A stretch of DNA of 64,000 bases from Methanooceanicella nereidis (lineage in GTDB: Archaea > Halobacteriota > Methanocellia > Methanocellales > Methanocellaceae), in NCBI RefSeq assembly GCF_021023085.1, contig NZ_PGCK01000004.1:1-64000 (forward strand). Direction: 5' to 3'. This document shows positions 24,441-32,980 of the stretch, one piece after another (the stretch's first letter is position 1; the number at the start of each line of letters is the position of its first letter). Position numbers and translations under genes: made by a program. Under the pieces are notes generated by a model. It did no database searches, was not told where the DNA came from, and was given only the letters and a program-made list of their open reading frames with translations.

Positions 24441-26363
24441 TCAAGCCTGCGGCTTATATCCGAGTTCTGCTATCCTCTTTTTAAATTCCGCGGACCTTAA
24501 TATATCCATAAATGCGATGACTGCAGGCTTGTTCATACTTGAGGCCTTCACTACGAAGTCGTATTCCTCGTCCCTTAAGGGTATGAAATCCAGGCCGTTC
24601 TGTTCAGCCACTGTCTTGATCCCGAGCCCTGCGTCCGCCTTTCCCATCAGTATGGCCGAAGCGACCGCATTATGCGTCTTTGCCTCGACGTCATATCCGG
24701 GTATTGACTCTGTCAGGACCTGTAGAGTCGTGCCGCGGCCTTCGGCGATCTTTTTAAGCTCCATGTCAAGAAGTGTCCGCGTACCTGAGCCTTTGGTCCG
24801 GTTAATGAACTGCTTTCCGGGGAGGTCTTCCAGGCCCTTTATACCCGACGGGTTACCCTTCGGTAATATGAGCCCCTGTTCGCGCACATATCCTTTTATT
24901 AACACCGCATCCTCCACGTTAAGCGACCGAAGGAAAGGCTCATTGTAAACGCCCGACTCGTCCAGCAGATGTACGCCTGCGGCATCTGCTATGCCTTTTC
25001 TTATAGCCCGGAAGCCGCCCATCGAGCCGACGTTTATTGAGCGCACGGTATAGCCCTTCTCTGACATCATCTCCGTGATGATGTCGATGCCCAGACAGTG
25101 GCTGCCGATCATCAGCAGGTCCGGGAAAGTGATCTCCTCTGAGAAGAGTTTTACGGATACTTTATCGCCTTCATCTATGACGTGAGTGTCCTCGCTGATC
25201 TCTATATATCCGTCAGCGTCAAGCAGCGATGATACGGCGCCGGAGCCTTTTTCTATGGGATAAGCCGACAGCGCGTCTTTTTCATTTATCAGCCCTACGG
25301 GCAATAGCACTTCCCTGCCGCCCTCGGAGCGTACCCTGACGGCCATCCTTGCGGTGACCTCGCGCCTCGCCTTTTCAGGATAGCCGCTCATGTGCCTTAT
25401 CATGGGGGCGACGACCTCGTTAAATATGGTTATGGCGGATGAAGGATATCCCGGAAGGCCTATGAAAGGCCTGTCGTTAGCCTCGCCGATGATAGTGGGC
25501 TTACCGGGCTTTATCTTGATACCGTGGACCAGGACCTTGCCAAAGCTTCCCACGGTGCTGAACATCATGTCCGAGGCGCCTGCCGACGTGCTTCCCGACG
25601 TCACCACTATGTCGTACTTTTTAGTCGCCTCGACCACTGCCTTTTGAAAATCTTCATAGACGTCACGTATGATGCCCAGATATACGGGCTCCCCGCCGTT
25701 CTCGATCACTCCTGCACCGACAGCATAAGCGTTCACGTCATATATCTGGCCGGGCTCCAGTATCGTTCCCGGCATCATCAGCTCGTTGCCGGTAGATATT
25801 ATGCCGACTCTCGGCTTTTTATATACAGCGACGCGGTCCAGCCCGACAGCAGCGAGCACGCTGATCTCCCTTGATGTAAGACGGGTACCTGCCCTGAGCG
25901 CCAGCTCTCCCATCATGATATCTGCTCCCGTATGCATGACGTTCTCCCCGGGGGATACAGGTTTCCTGACGTTCACATCCTCGCCCGAAGTATCCGTGTT
26001 CTCGACCATGACAACGGCGTTGGCGCCGCGGGGCATTACTGCACCGGTGGCTATCTCCACGGCAGTGGATGGCTCTACGGAAATATCGGGCTTATCACCA
26101 GCATGGATAATGCCCTTAATCCGGAGCGGACGAGGTGACTCTTCGTCCGCTCCCCATGTATCCTTTGCCTTTACGGCAAACCCATCCATAGAGGCCCGGT
26201 CAAATCCGGGAACGTCCACCCTCGAGTATACGTTCCTTGCAAGGACTCTATTGTAACATTCGTTAAGGGGCACTTCCTCGATGTCCCTTTTATAGAACGG
26301 GATCAGCGCTTTTTTTGCGTCTTCTAGCGATACAAGGGTCCTGAACTCTTTTCTTTCACTCAA
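24441..26363 (-). CDS. moeA: MoeA molybdenum/tungsten insertase fused to a periplasmic-binding-protein-like domain
   Basis: MoeA places molybdate or tungstate into molybdopterin. Residues 1-400 are MoeA (RASMDGFAVKAKDTWG, EIATGAVMPRGANAVVMVE, ISTGNELM, TSGSTSAG, GKPTIIG and GLPGYPSSA). Residues about 415-630 are a PBP-like domain (LLMIGSHCLGIDII through AGVHLLDE, FINRTKGSGTRTLLD, ADAGLGIKTVA) that resembles substrate-binding domains of molybdate sensors. The fusion is known in archaea and some bacteria and may tie metal sensing or supply to insertion. It overlaps the upstream moeA by 8 bases. The T-rich 225-base gap downstream holds no gene. Confidence 0.92.
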   Translation of the reverse strand: MSERKEFRTLVSLEDAKKALIPFYKRDIEEVPLNECYNRVLARNVYSRVDVPGFDRASMDGFAVKAKDTWGADEESPRPLRIKGIIHAGDKPDISVEPSTAVEIATGAVMPRGANAVVMVENTDTSGEDVNVRKPVSPGENVMHTGADIMMGELALRAGTRLTSREISVLAAVGLDRVAVYKKPRVGIISTGNELMMPGTILEPGQIYDVNAYAVGAGVIENGGEPVYLGIIRDVYEDFQKAVVEATKKYDIVVTSGSTSAGASDMMFSTVGSFGKVLVHGIKIKPGKPTIIGEANDRPFIGLPGYPSSAITIFNEVVAPMIRHMSGYPEKARREVTARMAVRVRSEGGREVLLPVGLINEKDALSAYPIEKGSGAVSSLLDADGYIEISEDTHVIDEGDKVSVKLFSEEITFPDLLMIGSHCLGIDIITEMMSEKGYTVRSINVGSMGGFRAIRKGIADAAGVHLLDESGVYNEPFLRSLNVEDAVLIKGYVREQGLILPKGNPSGIKGLEDLPGKQFINRTKGSGTRTLLDMELKKIAEGRGTTLQVLTESIPGYDVEAKTHNAVASAILMGKADAGLGIKTVAEQNGLDFIPLRDEEYDFVVKASSMNKPAVIAFMDILRSAEFKKRIAELGYKPQA

Positions 26364-27564
26364 GATAAGTCACCTCTACCTGATCCCCGGCTTCGTAGCC
26401 TTCGACGTCTTCAGGGATTATCACATACCCGTCAGCCTGTGAGACAGAGCTAAGAATACCGGCGCCCTTTGTCCTCAGCGGCGTAGCCTTTCCGTCTTCG
26501 AGTATCACGCGCGTGTACGACCTGAAGCCAGCCTCAGAAAATATTTTCCTGGTCAGGACCGCCTTCTCTGTCCGGTATTTAGACTGCGGCATATGGCCCA
26601 GTTTTTTCACGGCAGGGTCCGCAAATACCATAGAGTCTATGGCACATGCGGCCGGATATCCGGGAAGGCAGACTATGGGCGTTCTCTTGCCCCCGTGCTC
26701 CACATAGCCAAGAGCAACAGGCTTGCCGGGCTTTATCGCTACACCGTGTACCAGCACTTTTCCCATGGATGAGACCACGTCGGCAATAAGGTCTCTCTTT
26801 CCGACCGAGCTGCCGCCAGTGGTCACTATCAGGTCGTAGCCGATGCCCTCGATGAGCGCTTCCGTCAGCAACTCTTTTTTATCGGAGACGATGTCATGAA
26901 TAGTGGGCTCGCCGCCATACCTTTTAACATAAAGATAGTTCATCACGCCGTTGCTCTCGTTCATCTGTCCGGGACCAGGTGTGATGCCCCTTTTAACGAT
27001 CTCCTCTCCCGTAGGGATTATCATTACGCGGGGCTTCGCGTAAACTTCGACCTCTGTGAAGCCCATCGACGCCAGAAGCCCTGCGTCAGAAGGCTTAAGC
27101 TGTCTGCCTTTGCAAAAGACGACATCGCCTTTTTTTACGTCTTCTCCTTTAAAGCCGATGTTTTGTCCGGGGGAGACCTGGCCCAGAACTTCTATCTCCG
27201 GTCCGGCAGGCTCTGTATTCTCGATCATGACAACCGCATCGGCGCCTTCCGGGATAGGGCTTCCCGTATGTACCTGCCTGCATTCTCCCTCGATCATCCT
27301 GTCTTTTTCTGTCAATTTCAAAAATACGCCTGCATCCTTACTGCTGCCAAAGGTATCCGAGGCCTTTACTGCGAACCCGTCCATTGCGCTCCGGTCGTAG
27401 TGAGGTACGTCTCTGGGGGATACGACATCCTTTGACAGTACCCTGTAGTCGGCATGCTCGAGTTTCACGGTCTCCACTTTGCCGGAGGGTTCGAATGAAT
27501 TTAAAAATATATCCAGCGCGCTTTCTATACCAGTCTTTTTTATGAAACCCGATTCCAGAGGCAT
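26356..27564 (-). CDS. moeA: MoeA molybdopterin molybdenumtransferase
   Basis: 402 residues and the usual MoeA layout: DRSAMDGFAVKASDTFG near residue 58, QVHTGSPIPEGADAVVMIEN, IPTGEEIV, VTTGGSSVGKRD, GVAIKPGKPVALG, CLPGYPAACAID, and the C-terminal beta domain. It inserts the metal into the pterin dithiolene of formylmethanofuran and formate dehydrogenases. It is the first gene of a two-gene operon with the PBP-fused paralogue. In archaea with two MoeA proteins, one may prefer molybdenum and the other tungsten; that split is inference here. Confidence 0.92.
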   Translation of the reverse strand: MPLESGFIKKTGIESALDIFLNSFEPSGKVETVKLEHADYRVLSKDVVSPRDVPHYDRSAMDGFAVKASDTFGSSKDAGVFLKLTEKDRMIEGECRQVHTGSPIPEGADAVVMIENTEPAGPEIEVLGQVSPGQNIGFKGEDVKKGDVVFCKGRQLKPSDAGLLASMGFTEVEVYAKPRVMIIPTGEEIVKRGITPGPGQMNESNGVMNYLYVKRYGGEPTIHDIVSDKKELLTEALIEGIGYDLIVTTGGSSVGKRDLIADVVSSMGKVLVHGVAIKPGKPVALGYVEHGGKRTPIVCLPGYPAACAIDSMVFADPAVKKLGHMPQSKYRTEKAVLTRKIFSEAGFRSYTRVILEDGKATPLRTKGAGILSSVSQADGYVIIPEDVEGYEAGDQVEVTYLE

Positions 27565-27717
27565 AAAAGAAGTAATTGAGGTCTATATCCATAAAGCTTC
27601 TGTTTCTGTATCGTGCCGGAAATCCTGATGATGCCGGCTTCCGGCAGGTATAAAGGACAAATCATTTTATTTATGAAAATTAACATACTATATCTATAGT
27701 AATTGATCGGTGATCAT

Positions 27718-27870
27718 ATGAAAATAGAGTTAGTAGCAGACGGTAAAAAGATCCCAATGAACAAGTTCGTCCAGAAGATAATAGCGGCCACGATCAAAGG
27801 TATGGTAGAAACTCTGGACGATGTGGAAGAATGGAAGACGCTTGAGATAAAGATCGAGCAGGAAGATTGA
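27718..27870 (+). CDS. Conserved-looking 50-residue small protein
   Basis: A perfect GGTGATC ribosome binding site ends a few bases before the ATG, strong evidence for translation. The protein is charged (MKIELVADGKKIPMNKFVQK at the start, then TIKGMVETLDDVEEWKTL and acidic/basic end), with a beta-hairpin-then-helix look. I recall similar small proteins in other methanogens but no name. It is transcribed away from moeA and just before an alkaline-phosphatase-like protein. Confidence 0.7.
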   Translation: MKIELVADGKKIPMNKFVQKIIAATIKGMVETLDDVEEWKTLEIKIEQED

Positions 27871-27963
27871 AAACTTTACTTTTTACATCCGATACGGAGA
27901 TCCAGGGCAGGCCGTGAATAAATCTGGAAATCATCATTTTCTTATACAATATAATTAAGATTG

Positions 27964-29091
27964 ATGACTGCCCGTCCCGTATACTTTATTATTATAGCCC
28001 TATTGCTATTGCAGGCGGCGTCCGCAGTCACTTCCCGGGCACCATGTATCAGCATCTTTTCATACGATAGCCCCCCTGTGGAGTTCAACCTTTCATCATA
28101 TACGGGCCTTGAAAAATACACATGGACATCATATGGAACGGAAGGCGTCCCGATAGAGAGGCTATTTTGGAGAGCGGGAAAATACCCGGTCAAAAGCATT
28201 ACTGCCGGTTATAAAAAGATAGACTGGACAGAGGCCGCGTATCATTCTTTATGGTACGTGCCGGTACTGGTGACAGACAATCTGGACTTGAAAGCATGGG
28301 GATATGATCTGCCTGCGGGCCCGGTTTTCGTCGAGACCGGTTACAGGCCGGTGTATACGATAATGGATATTGCGCCCACGGCATGTGAAGCCCTGGGAAT
28401 GCCCTGCGAAAACTTTGACGGAAAAAGCCTCGCCAGCTTAAATGCTTCTCAGGTCGTCGTTTTTTATATTGATTCGCTGGGACTGTACCGATACATGTGG
28501 GCGGACGAAAACAAAGCCGTATATAATATATCGTCACTTGGCAAGCCTATCGCGGCCTCAAGCGTATACCCGTCGATATCGGTCGTGAACTCAGCAGCCA
28601 TGGTCACGGGAGTATCGCCGGAAAAGAACGGTGTCGACATGTGGGAGAACAGGACGATACTGGTGAAGACGGACTTTGACTATGCCGGAGAGTCAGGCAT
28701 AAAAGCGCTATGGATCGACGGCGTGAAGCCTCCGATAAGCATGAAAGAAGGGATAATCAGGGTACCCGACGGTGATGGTGACGGTAATGCCGACGATGAG
28801 ATCATGGAAAGGGCCATTCAGGAATATAAAAACGATACAAGGCTCCTGTACGTCCATTTAAAAAATACTGACAGGACGATGCATCTTACAGGCCCGTACT
28901 CTGAAAGATCCTTGATGGCGATACAGCATGCCGACATGCTGGTCGGGAAATTCTTTGAGGAAATAAGGCCCGGTACGCTCGTCATATTACTGTCCGACCA
29001 TGGAGGGCATGAAATCATTGGAGGAATGGGAGACCACGGGACCCTGCTTCCCCAGGATATGCTCATTCCTGTTTTCATAAAATTTTATTAA
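27964..29091 (+). CDS. Exported alkaline-phosphatase-superfamily phosphodiesterase-like protein
   Basis: About 375 residues: signal peptide (hydrophobic stretch to residue 22), then a core of the alkaline phosphatase/nucleotide pyrophosphatase superfamily. Visible landmarks are VVFYIDSLG (first metal Asp), YPSISVVNSAAMVTG with a Ser at the place of the nucleophile Thr/Ser, and SDHGGHEIIGGMGDHG with the His and Asp metal ligands. The substrate is unknown; such enzymes act on phosphodiesters or phosphosugars of the envelope. ATG follows an AT-rich box by about 15-20 bases, with no ribosome binding site. Confidence 0.75.
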   Translation: MTARPVYFIIIALLLLQAASAVTSRAPCISIFSYDSPPVEFNLSSYTGLEKYTWTSYGTEGVPIERLFWRAGKYPVKSITAGYKKIDWTEAAYHSLWYVPVLVTDNLDLKAWGYDLPAGPVFVETGYRPVYTIMDIAPTACEALGMPCENFDGKSLASLNASQVVVFYIDSLGLYRYMWADENKAVYNISSLGKPIAASSVYPSISVVNSAAMVTGVSPEKNGVDMWENRTILVKTDFDYAGESGIKALWIDGVKPPISMKEGIIRVPDGDGDGNADDEIMERAIQEYKNDTRLLYVHLKNTDRTMHLTGPYSERSLMAIQHADMLVGKFFEEIRPGTLVILLSDHGGHEIIGGMGDHGTLLPQDMLIPVFIKFY

Positions 29092-29229
29092 CCTGCTTAA
29101 AAAATTAAAATGTAACTAAATATGATTACGAAAAGTATATTAAGCAAGCATTTGTACTTTCTATAGCAGGCTCCATATCCGATACATAAAAAGATCATTA
29201 TTAACAATTCACACCTAAAACCGCAAACG

Positions 29230-29267
29230 CGCCCGGGCGCATATAAAAAACTATATGTTGCCCGGCG
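29230..29267. promoter_or_regulatory. Palindromic operator-like site over the TATA region of the tungstate-type transporter
   Basis: Inverted arms CGCCCGGGCGCATATA and TATATGTTGCCCGGCG, with small mismatches, flank an AAAAAC spacer. The inner part CATATA-N6-TATATG overlaps the probable TATA box and resembles the ModE operator, two TATATA-like halves 6 to 7 bases apart with CG outside. No T-run follows, so it does not look like a terminator. It lies 60 bases before the permease gene. Confidence 0.55.
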
Positions 29268-29324
29268 ATTATTTATTATGTAAAAATTTTACCTGGAATT
29301 TGAAAATAATCAGGGGTTATTGAA

Positions 29325-30020
29325 TTGGGTTACATTATCGAAGGGATATTACGGGCTGTTGAACTTATCGCAAGCTTAAACCCCGAGGTCATAGACATCA
29401 CTATTTTATCCCTCGAGGTTTCCGGAGTTGCGGTTTTACTTGCGGCCCTTGTCGGGATTCCCCTGGGAACATGGATAACCCTCAATGAGTTTCCGATGAA
29501 AAATGCCCTGAAGAACGTAATATTCACCTTAATGGGACTTCCGCCTGTCGTAGCAGGATTGGTCGTATACCTGTTGATATCCAGAGCGGGGCCGCTTGGA
29601 ACGTTCGGCGTCCTGTTCACGCCCACCGCAATGGTGATCGCCCAGTTCGTTCTTGTCACGCCCATTATCACCGGGCTCACGATAACGGCCACAAAAGCAG
29701 TAGATAAGACTATCATTGATACGGTGATCTCACTGGGAGCAAATAAGGTGAACACGGCCATCATAGTGTTGAACGAGGCCCGCCAGGCGATCATCGTCGC
29801 GATACTTGCAGGGTTCGGAAGGGCCATAGCCGAAGTCGGTGCCGTGATGATAGTCGGAGGAGATATCCGCTGGAGTACCAGGGTCTTGACCACGTCGATA
29901 GTGCTCGAGACCAGAAAAGGAGACTATGGTATGGCAATAGCCCTCGGGATCATACTACTTTCAGTGTCGTTCATCATTAACATGATCATGAACATGAAAA
30001 AAGGAGGCTCTTCGCGTTGA
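29325..30020 (+). CDS. tupB: Tungstate/molybdate-type ABC transporter permease
   Basis: 231-residue inner membrane permease with five or six helices, of the TupB/WtpB group. The coupling loop is visible as GANKVNTAIIVLNEARQAIIVA, and the EVGAVMIVGGDIRWSTRVLTT segment is typical of tungstate permeases. I chose TTG at 29325, preceded by AGGGG at 8 bases. Its stop overlaps the ATPase gene by 4 bases. The binding protein TupA/WtpA is not in this window. Two moeA genes 2 kb upstream support metal supply to the molybdopterin pathway. Confidence 0.82.
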   Translation: MGYIIEGILRAVELIASLNPEVIDITILSLEVSGVAVLLAALVGIPLGTWITLNEFPMKNALKNVIFTLMGLPPVVAGLVVYLLISRAGPLGTFGVLFTPTAMVIAQFVLVTPIITGLTITATKAVDKTIIDTVISLGANKVNTAIIVLNEARQAIIVAILAGFGRAIAEVGAVMIVGGDIRWSTRVLTTSIVLETRKGDYGMAIALGIILLSVSFIINMIMNMKKGGSSR

Positions 30021-30742
30021 GCAGCGTCACTGTCGAGAACCTGACGAGAATAGCCGGTGACAGGGCTATTCTAAATAATGTTAATTTAAAGATAGACAGC
30101 GGAGATATCATGGCCGTCATAGGGCCAAGCGGCGCCGGTAAGACGACGCTATTAAGGCTTATCAACATGCTCGACATACCCGACAGAGGAAAAGTTTACA
30201 TCGACGGCAAGGATGTGTGGTCCGGCCACATAATGGAGACTCGAATGTCAATGTCAATGGTCTTCCAGAAGCCAATAGTGTTCTCGATGAACGTCTACGA
30301 TAATATTGCGTACGGGCTTAAATTAAGGCATGAGAGTAAGTCTAAAATAGAAAAAAGAATAAAAGACGTTATGGAGTTGCTTGACCTTTCCGGTAAGGAG
30401 CGCCAGTATGCAAAAGATCTATCGGGAGGCGAAGCCCAGCGCGTGGCGTTCGCAAGGGCATACGTCCTGAAGCCCAGGATATTATTGCTGGACGAGCCTA
30501 CCGCGAGCCTTGACCCGTTAAACGTGGCCATTATCGAGAAAGCCGTCAATGACGTCAATGAAAAGTTCGGTACGACGGTCATCATTGTGACGCATAACCT
30601 GCATCAGGCGAAAAGATTGGCAAATAAAGCCACGTTCCTGTATGAAGGAAATCTCGTAGAGACGGGCAGCATAGAAGATATTTTTAATAATCCCCGCGAC
30701 AAAAGGACAAAAGCGTTCGTGACGGGCGACATGGTCTTCTAA
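30017..30742 (+). CDS. tupC: Tungstate/molybdate-type ABC transporter ATPase
   Basis: 241-residue ABC ATPase with Walker A GPSGAGKTTLL near residue 36, Q-loop VFQKPIVF, signature LSGGEAQRVAFARAY, Walker B ILLLDEPTASLD and H-loop IIVTHNLHQAKR. It lacks the C-terminal TOBE regulatory domain of ModC, as in TupC. TTG start inside the tupB stop (TTGA) implies translational coupling. Its end overlaps the convergent metalloprotease gene by 4 bases. Phosphate-type ATPases are similar; the neighbours favour tungstate or molybdate. Confidence 0.82.
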   Translation: MSSVTVENLTRIAGDRAILNNVNLKIDSGDIMAVIGPSGAGKTTLLRLINMLDIPDRGKVYIDGKDVWSGHIMETRMSMSMVFQKPIVFSMNVYDNIAYGLKLRHESKSKIEKRIKDVMELLDLSGKERQYAKDLSGGEAQRVAFARAYVLKPRILLLDEPTASLDPLNVAIIEKAVNDVNEKFGTTVIIVTHNLHQAKRLANKATFLYEGNLVETGSIEDIFNNPRDKRTKAFVTGDMVF

Positions 30743-31515
30743 TCCGGTAAAAATAAACTTACTATTCTACCATAATTCTTGAAGGCGGCATAAAACGGGT
30801 TCCTCCGCCTATCATCAAGCTCTGCCATATGATCATCACAAAATTCGTATGGGGGCGAGCCTTTTCCTGCCAGCCACGAGGGTTTCTGTACTAGAACAGA
30901 GGTCATCACGCATGAAGGATCATTATCATGGTCCAGCCCCAGCAAATGGCCCGTCTCGTGGATCAACACAGACCTTTCGATACTGTCTATGGCGATGTTG
31001 TTCTTGAAAATGACGAATGAGTTCGCCCTATAGGATACGCCGGCGACCGCATTATCCTTTTTGATCTGCGCGTCAGGGGCGGTAGAATTGACGTATAGTA
31101 CGTATATAGGAATATCGCCAGATATCCATCCCATATGATAATGGCCGCTGTCCTTAAGGACTGATTCTCCGAAGTCAAAGATGTTATCCTCGTCGATCTT
31201 TTTTGGCACTATCACCGGGTCAATATCCTGGAACTGTTCCACTATGACCTGTTTTCCCGTATATTGCTGCAGCATGTACCGCAGGCTTTCAAGCGCCTCG
31301 CCCGACGGCTTCGCATCGGGGGAATAATGCACTTCGACCACGATCCTCCCATAGGGAGAATGTTCGTAAAGGTACAGAGGCGCGTAGTTCCCCACGCTCT
31401 TTACGACCTCTTCGTGGACGTATAGCGGGAGCAGAAACGATATGGAGATGACGGCTGACAGGATTATTATGAGAATGATATGACCTATGGATATATGCCC
31501 GGACCTTTCAGCCAT
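30739..31515 (-). CDS. Membrane-anchored metzincin-like zinc protease
   Basis: 258 residues with one N-terminal membrane segment (IILIIILSAVISISFLL near residues 13-30) and an outside catalytic domain. The zinc motif is HETGHLLGLDHD near residue 190, i.e. HExxHxxGxxH, with a likely Met-turn at CVMTSVL. This places it with the metzincins (matrixin or archaemetzincin-like groups). It probably acts on extracellular peptides. ATG start; no neighbour suggests a substrate. It overlaps tupC by 4 bases at the 3' ends. Confidence 0.78.
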   Translation of the reverse strand: MAERSGHISIGHIILIIILSAVISISFLLPLYVHEEVVKSVGNYAPLYLYEHSPYGRIVVEVHYSPDAKPSGEALESLRYMLQQYTGKQVIVEQFQDIDPVIVPKKIDEDNIFDFGESVLKDSGHYHMGWISGDIPIYVLYVNSTAPDAQIKKDNAVAGVSYRANSFVIFKNNIAIDSIERSVLIHETGHLLGLDHDNDPSCVMTSVLVQKPSWLAGKGSPPYEFCDDHMAELDDRRRNPFYAAFKNYGRIVSLFLPD

Positions 31516-31756
31516 GTTCCAGCGGTATATTGGTACTTGAATATAATAGTTGGCTTTTTACGCCGGCGTGTGAAATCCTGTCGATGTCAATCTAAAACTC
31601 TTAAACCCCATAAATTTTTACGGGAACGTCGGCAGGATTACATATATGTAATTATAAAATAGCAGTTAATAAAATAGTAGGAAAGGTATATAGATTCTAC
31701 AGGTAAGTTAATAATTGGACCTTTTCCGGTTTATATAAATTTTAATGCTGATAGAT

Positions 31757-32317
31757 ATGCAAGAGTTCGTAGACAGACCTATGGGTGTCGATCACCAGAG
31801 CAGTGATGACAGGTCAAAAGAGGCCGAGGACCTTTTTGACGCGGAGTTCAAAAGAACTGTCGCAGAGAACGGGTTTTTAGATGCGGTATGCAATGGCTTA
31901 CTTGTGATCGGTAAAGACTTTATCATCACTTCCCAGAACTATGTCGCCAGGGCGAAAATGGGTGACCTCACGGGAAAATGCTGCTATGAGGCGCTGGAAA
32001 GGTCTTCTTCGCCGTGTGATTTTTGCCCGATGGTATGTCCGCCTCAGGGAGATTTCGAGGTGTCCATGAGGAACACGCTTCCCTGTGCTGATCGCTGGTA
32101 TAAGGTCATGGTCCATCCGATCATGGACGATGACAACAACATTATCGGGGTCACTGAAATATACCCCGATATGATCGACCGTCAGACGGTCATGCAGGAC
32201 CTTTGCGGTTTTGAGGAGGAACTGCAACTTTTAAATTCGGCCGTTGACGATATTTGTAATATCACAAAGCCGAACGATGTCGTTACAGGCCCTTTTGATA
32301 GTTTTTCTCAGCCTTAA
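31757..32317 (+). CDS. Single PAS-domain protein with a cysteine cluster
   Basis: About 186 residues. The centre is a PAS-like fold (DAVCNGLLVIGKDFIITSQN near residues 40-60) with the motif GKCCYEALERSSSPCDFCP, a C-x5-10-C-x2-C pattern found in a group of PAS domains that may bind a metal or sense redox. No kinase or output domain is attached. The start at 31757 was chosen since TTTATATAAA at 31730-31739 lies 20 bases upstream, pointing to leaderless translation; ATG at 31745 is nearer than a start should be. A winged-helix regulator faces it downstream. Confidence 0.7.
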   Translation: MQEFVDRPMGVDHQSSDDRSKEAEDLFDAEFKRTVAENGFLDAVCNGLLVIGKDFIITSQNYVARAKMGDLTGKCCYEALERSSSPCDFCPMVCPPQGDFEVSMRNTLPCADRWYKVMVHPIMDDDNNIIGVTEIYPDMIDRQTVMQDLCGFEEELQLLNSAVDDICNITKPNDVVTGPFDSFSQP

Positions 32318-32332
32318 GAGTGAACACGGCAT

Positions 32333-32665
32333 CTATGCCGTGCTGCTCATCTGTTCGAGTCTGCCTGTGAGTAACGTAATAAGTTCCCTGTGGACCGGCT
32401 TCTGGCTTTCTGAGACTTCTACTATCTTCAGGATGTATAGTGAGATCTTTATGCCTTTAGTGGTGAGTTCGTAGCCATCCTCTTCGTTTGCGCATCTTGA
32501 GACAATGCCAGAATTGATAAGAGTCTTAAGCACCCTGTTCAGGATGCCCGGGTTGAGCTTTGTCTCGAACATTATTTCAGTGAAGCGTTTCGGCCCTTTT
32601 CCAAGAGATGTAAGGACTTCCATTGTCCCTGCATATGATATTGTCTTTAAGATCTCCATGAGCAT
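32333..32665 (-). CDS. Winged-helix transcriptional regulator (HxlR/ArsR-like)
   Basis: About 110 residues. The pattern is a DNA-binding winged helix: helix GTMEVLTSLGKGPKRFTEIM, recognition helix LNPGILNRVLKTLINSGIVS, wing DGYELTTKGIKIS, and a C-terminal dimer helix. I took ATG at 32665; an open frame continues to 32740 but lacks a reasonable start. A box TATATA on the leftward strand lies near 32725. It converges on the PAS protein gene 15 bases away, so the two could form a sensing pair, by inference only. Confidence 0.75.
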   Translation of the reverse strand: MLMEILKTISYAGTMEVLTSLGKGPKRFTEIMFETKLNPGILNRVLKTLINSGIVSRCANEEDGYELTTKGIKISLYILKIVEVSESQKPVHRELITLLTGRLEQMSSTA

Positions 32666-32980
32666 ACCAGCATGATTTTTTAACGCAACCGCAGGAACCC
32701 GGTTGTTAGAAGCAAAATTTGGGGGGTATATAGCTTGCAACTTTAGTGCCAGGTTCCTACTGCGCTAGAATATTTTAATTGCAACCATGTATATAAACCA
32801 ATACAACATGTCTGTATGTACAAATTATACAATTTCAGCCTTAAATCAACCATAATCAAAAAAATTGGCATCAATTTCGCAATACGTCAATAAAACTTCC
32901 TAAATGATAATTAGGAAAATATAACGGATTATAATGGGAAATGTTATATACTCAAAACCATATTACCAAATGTGATTCAC

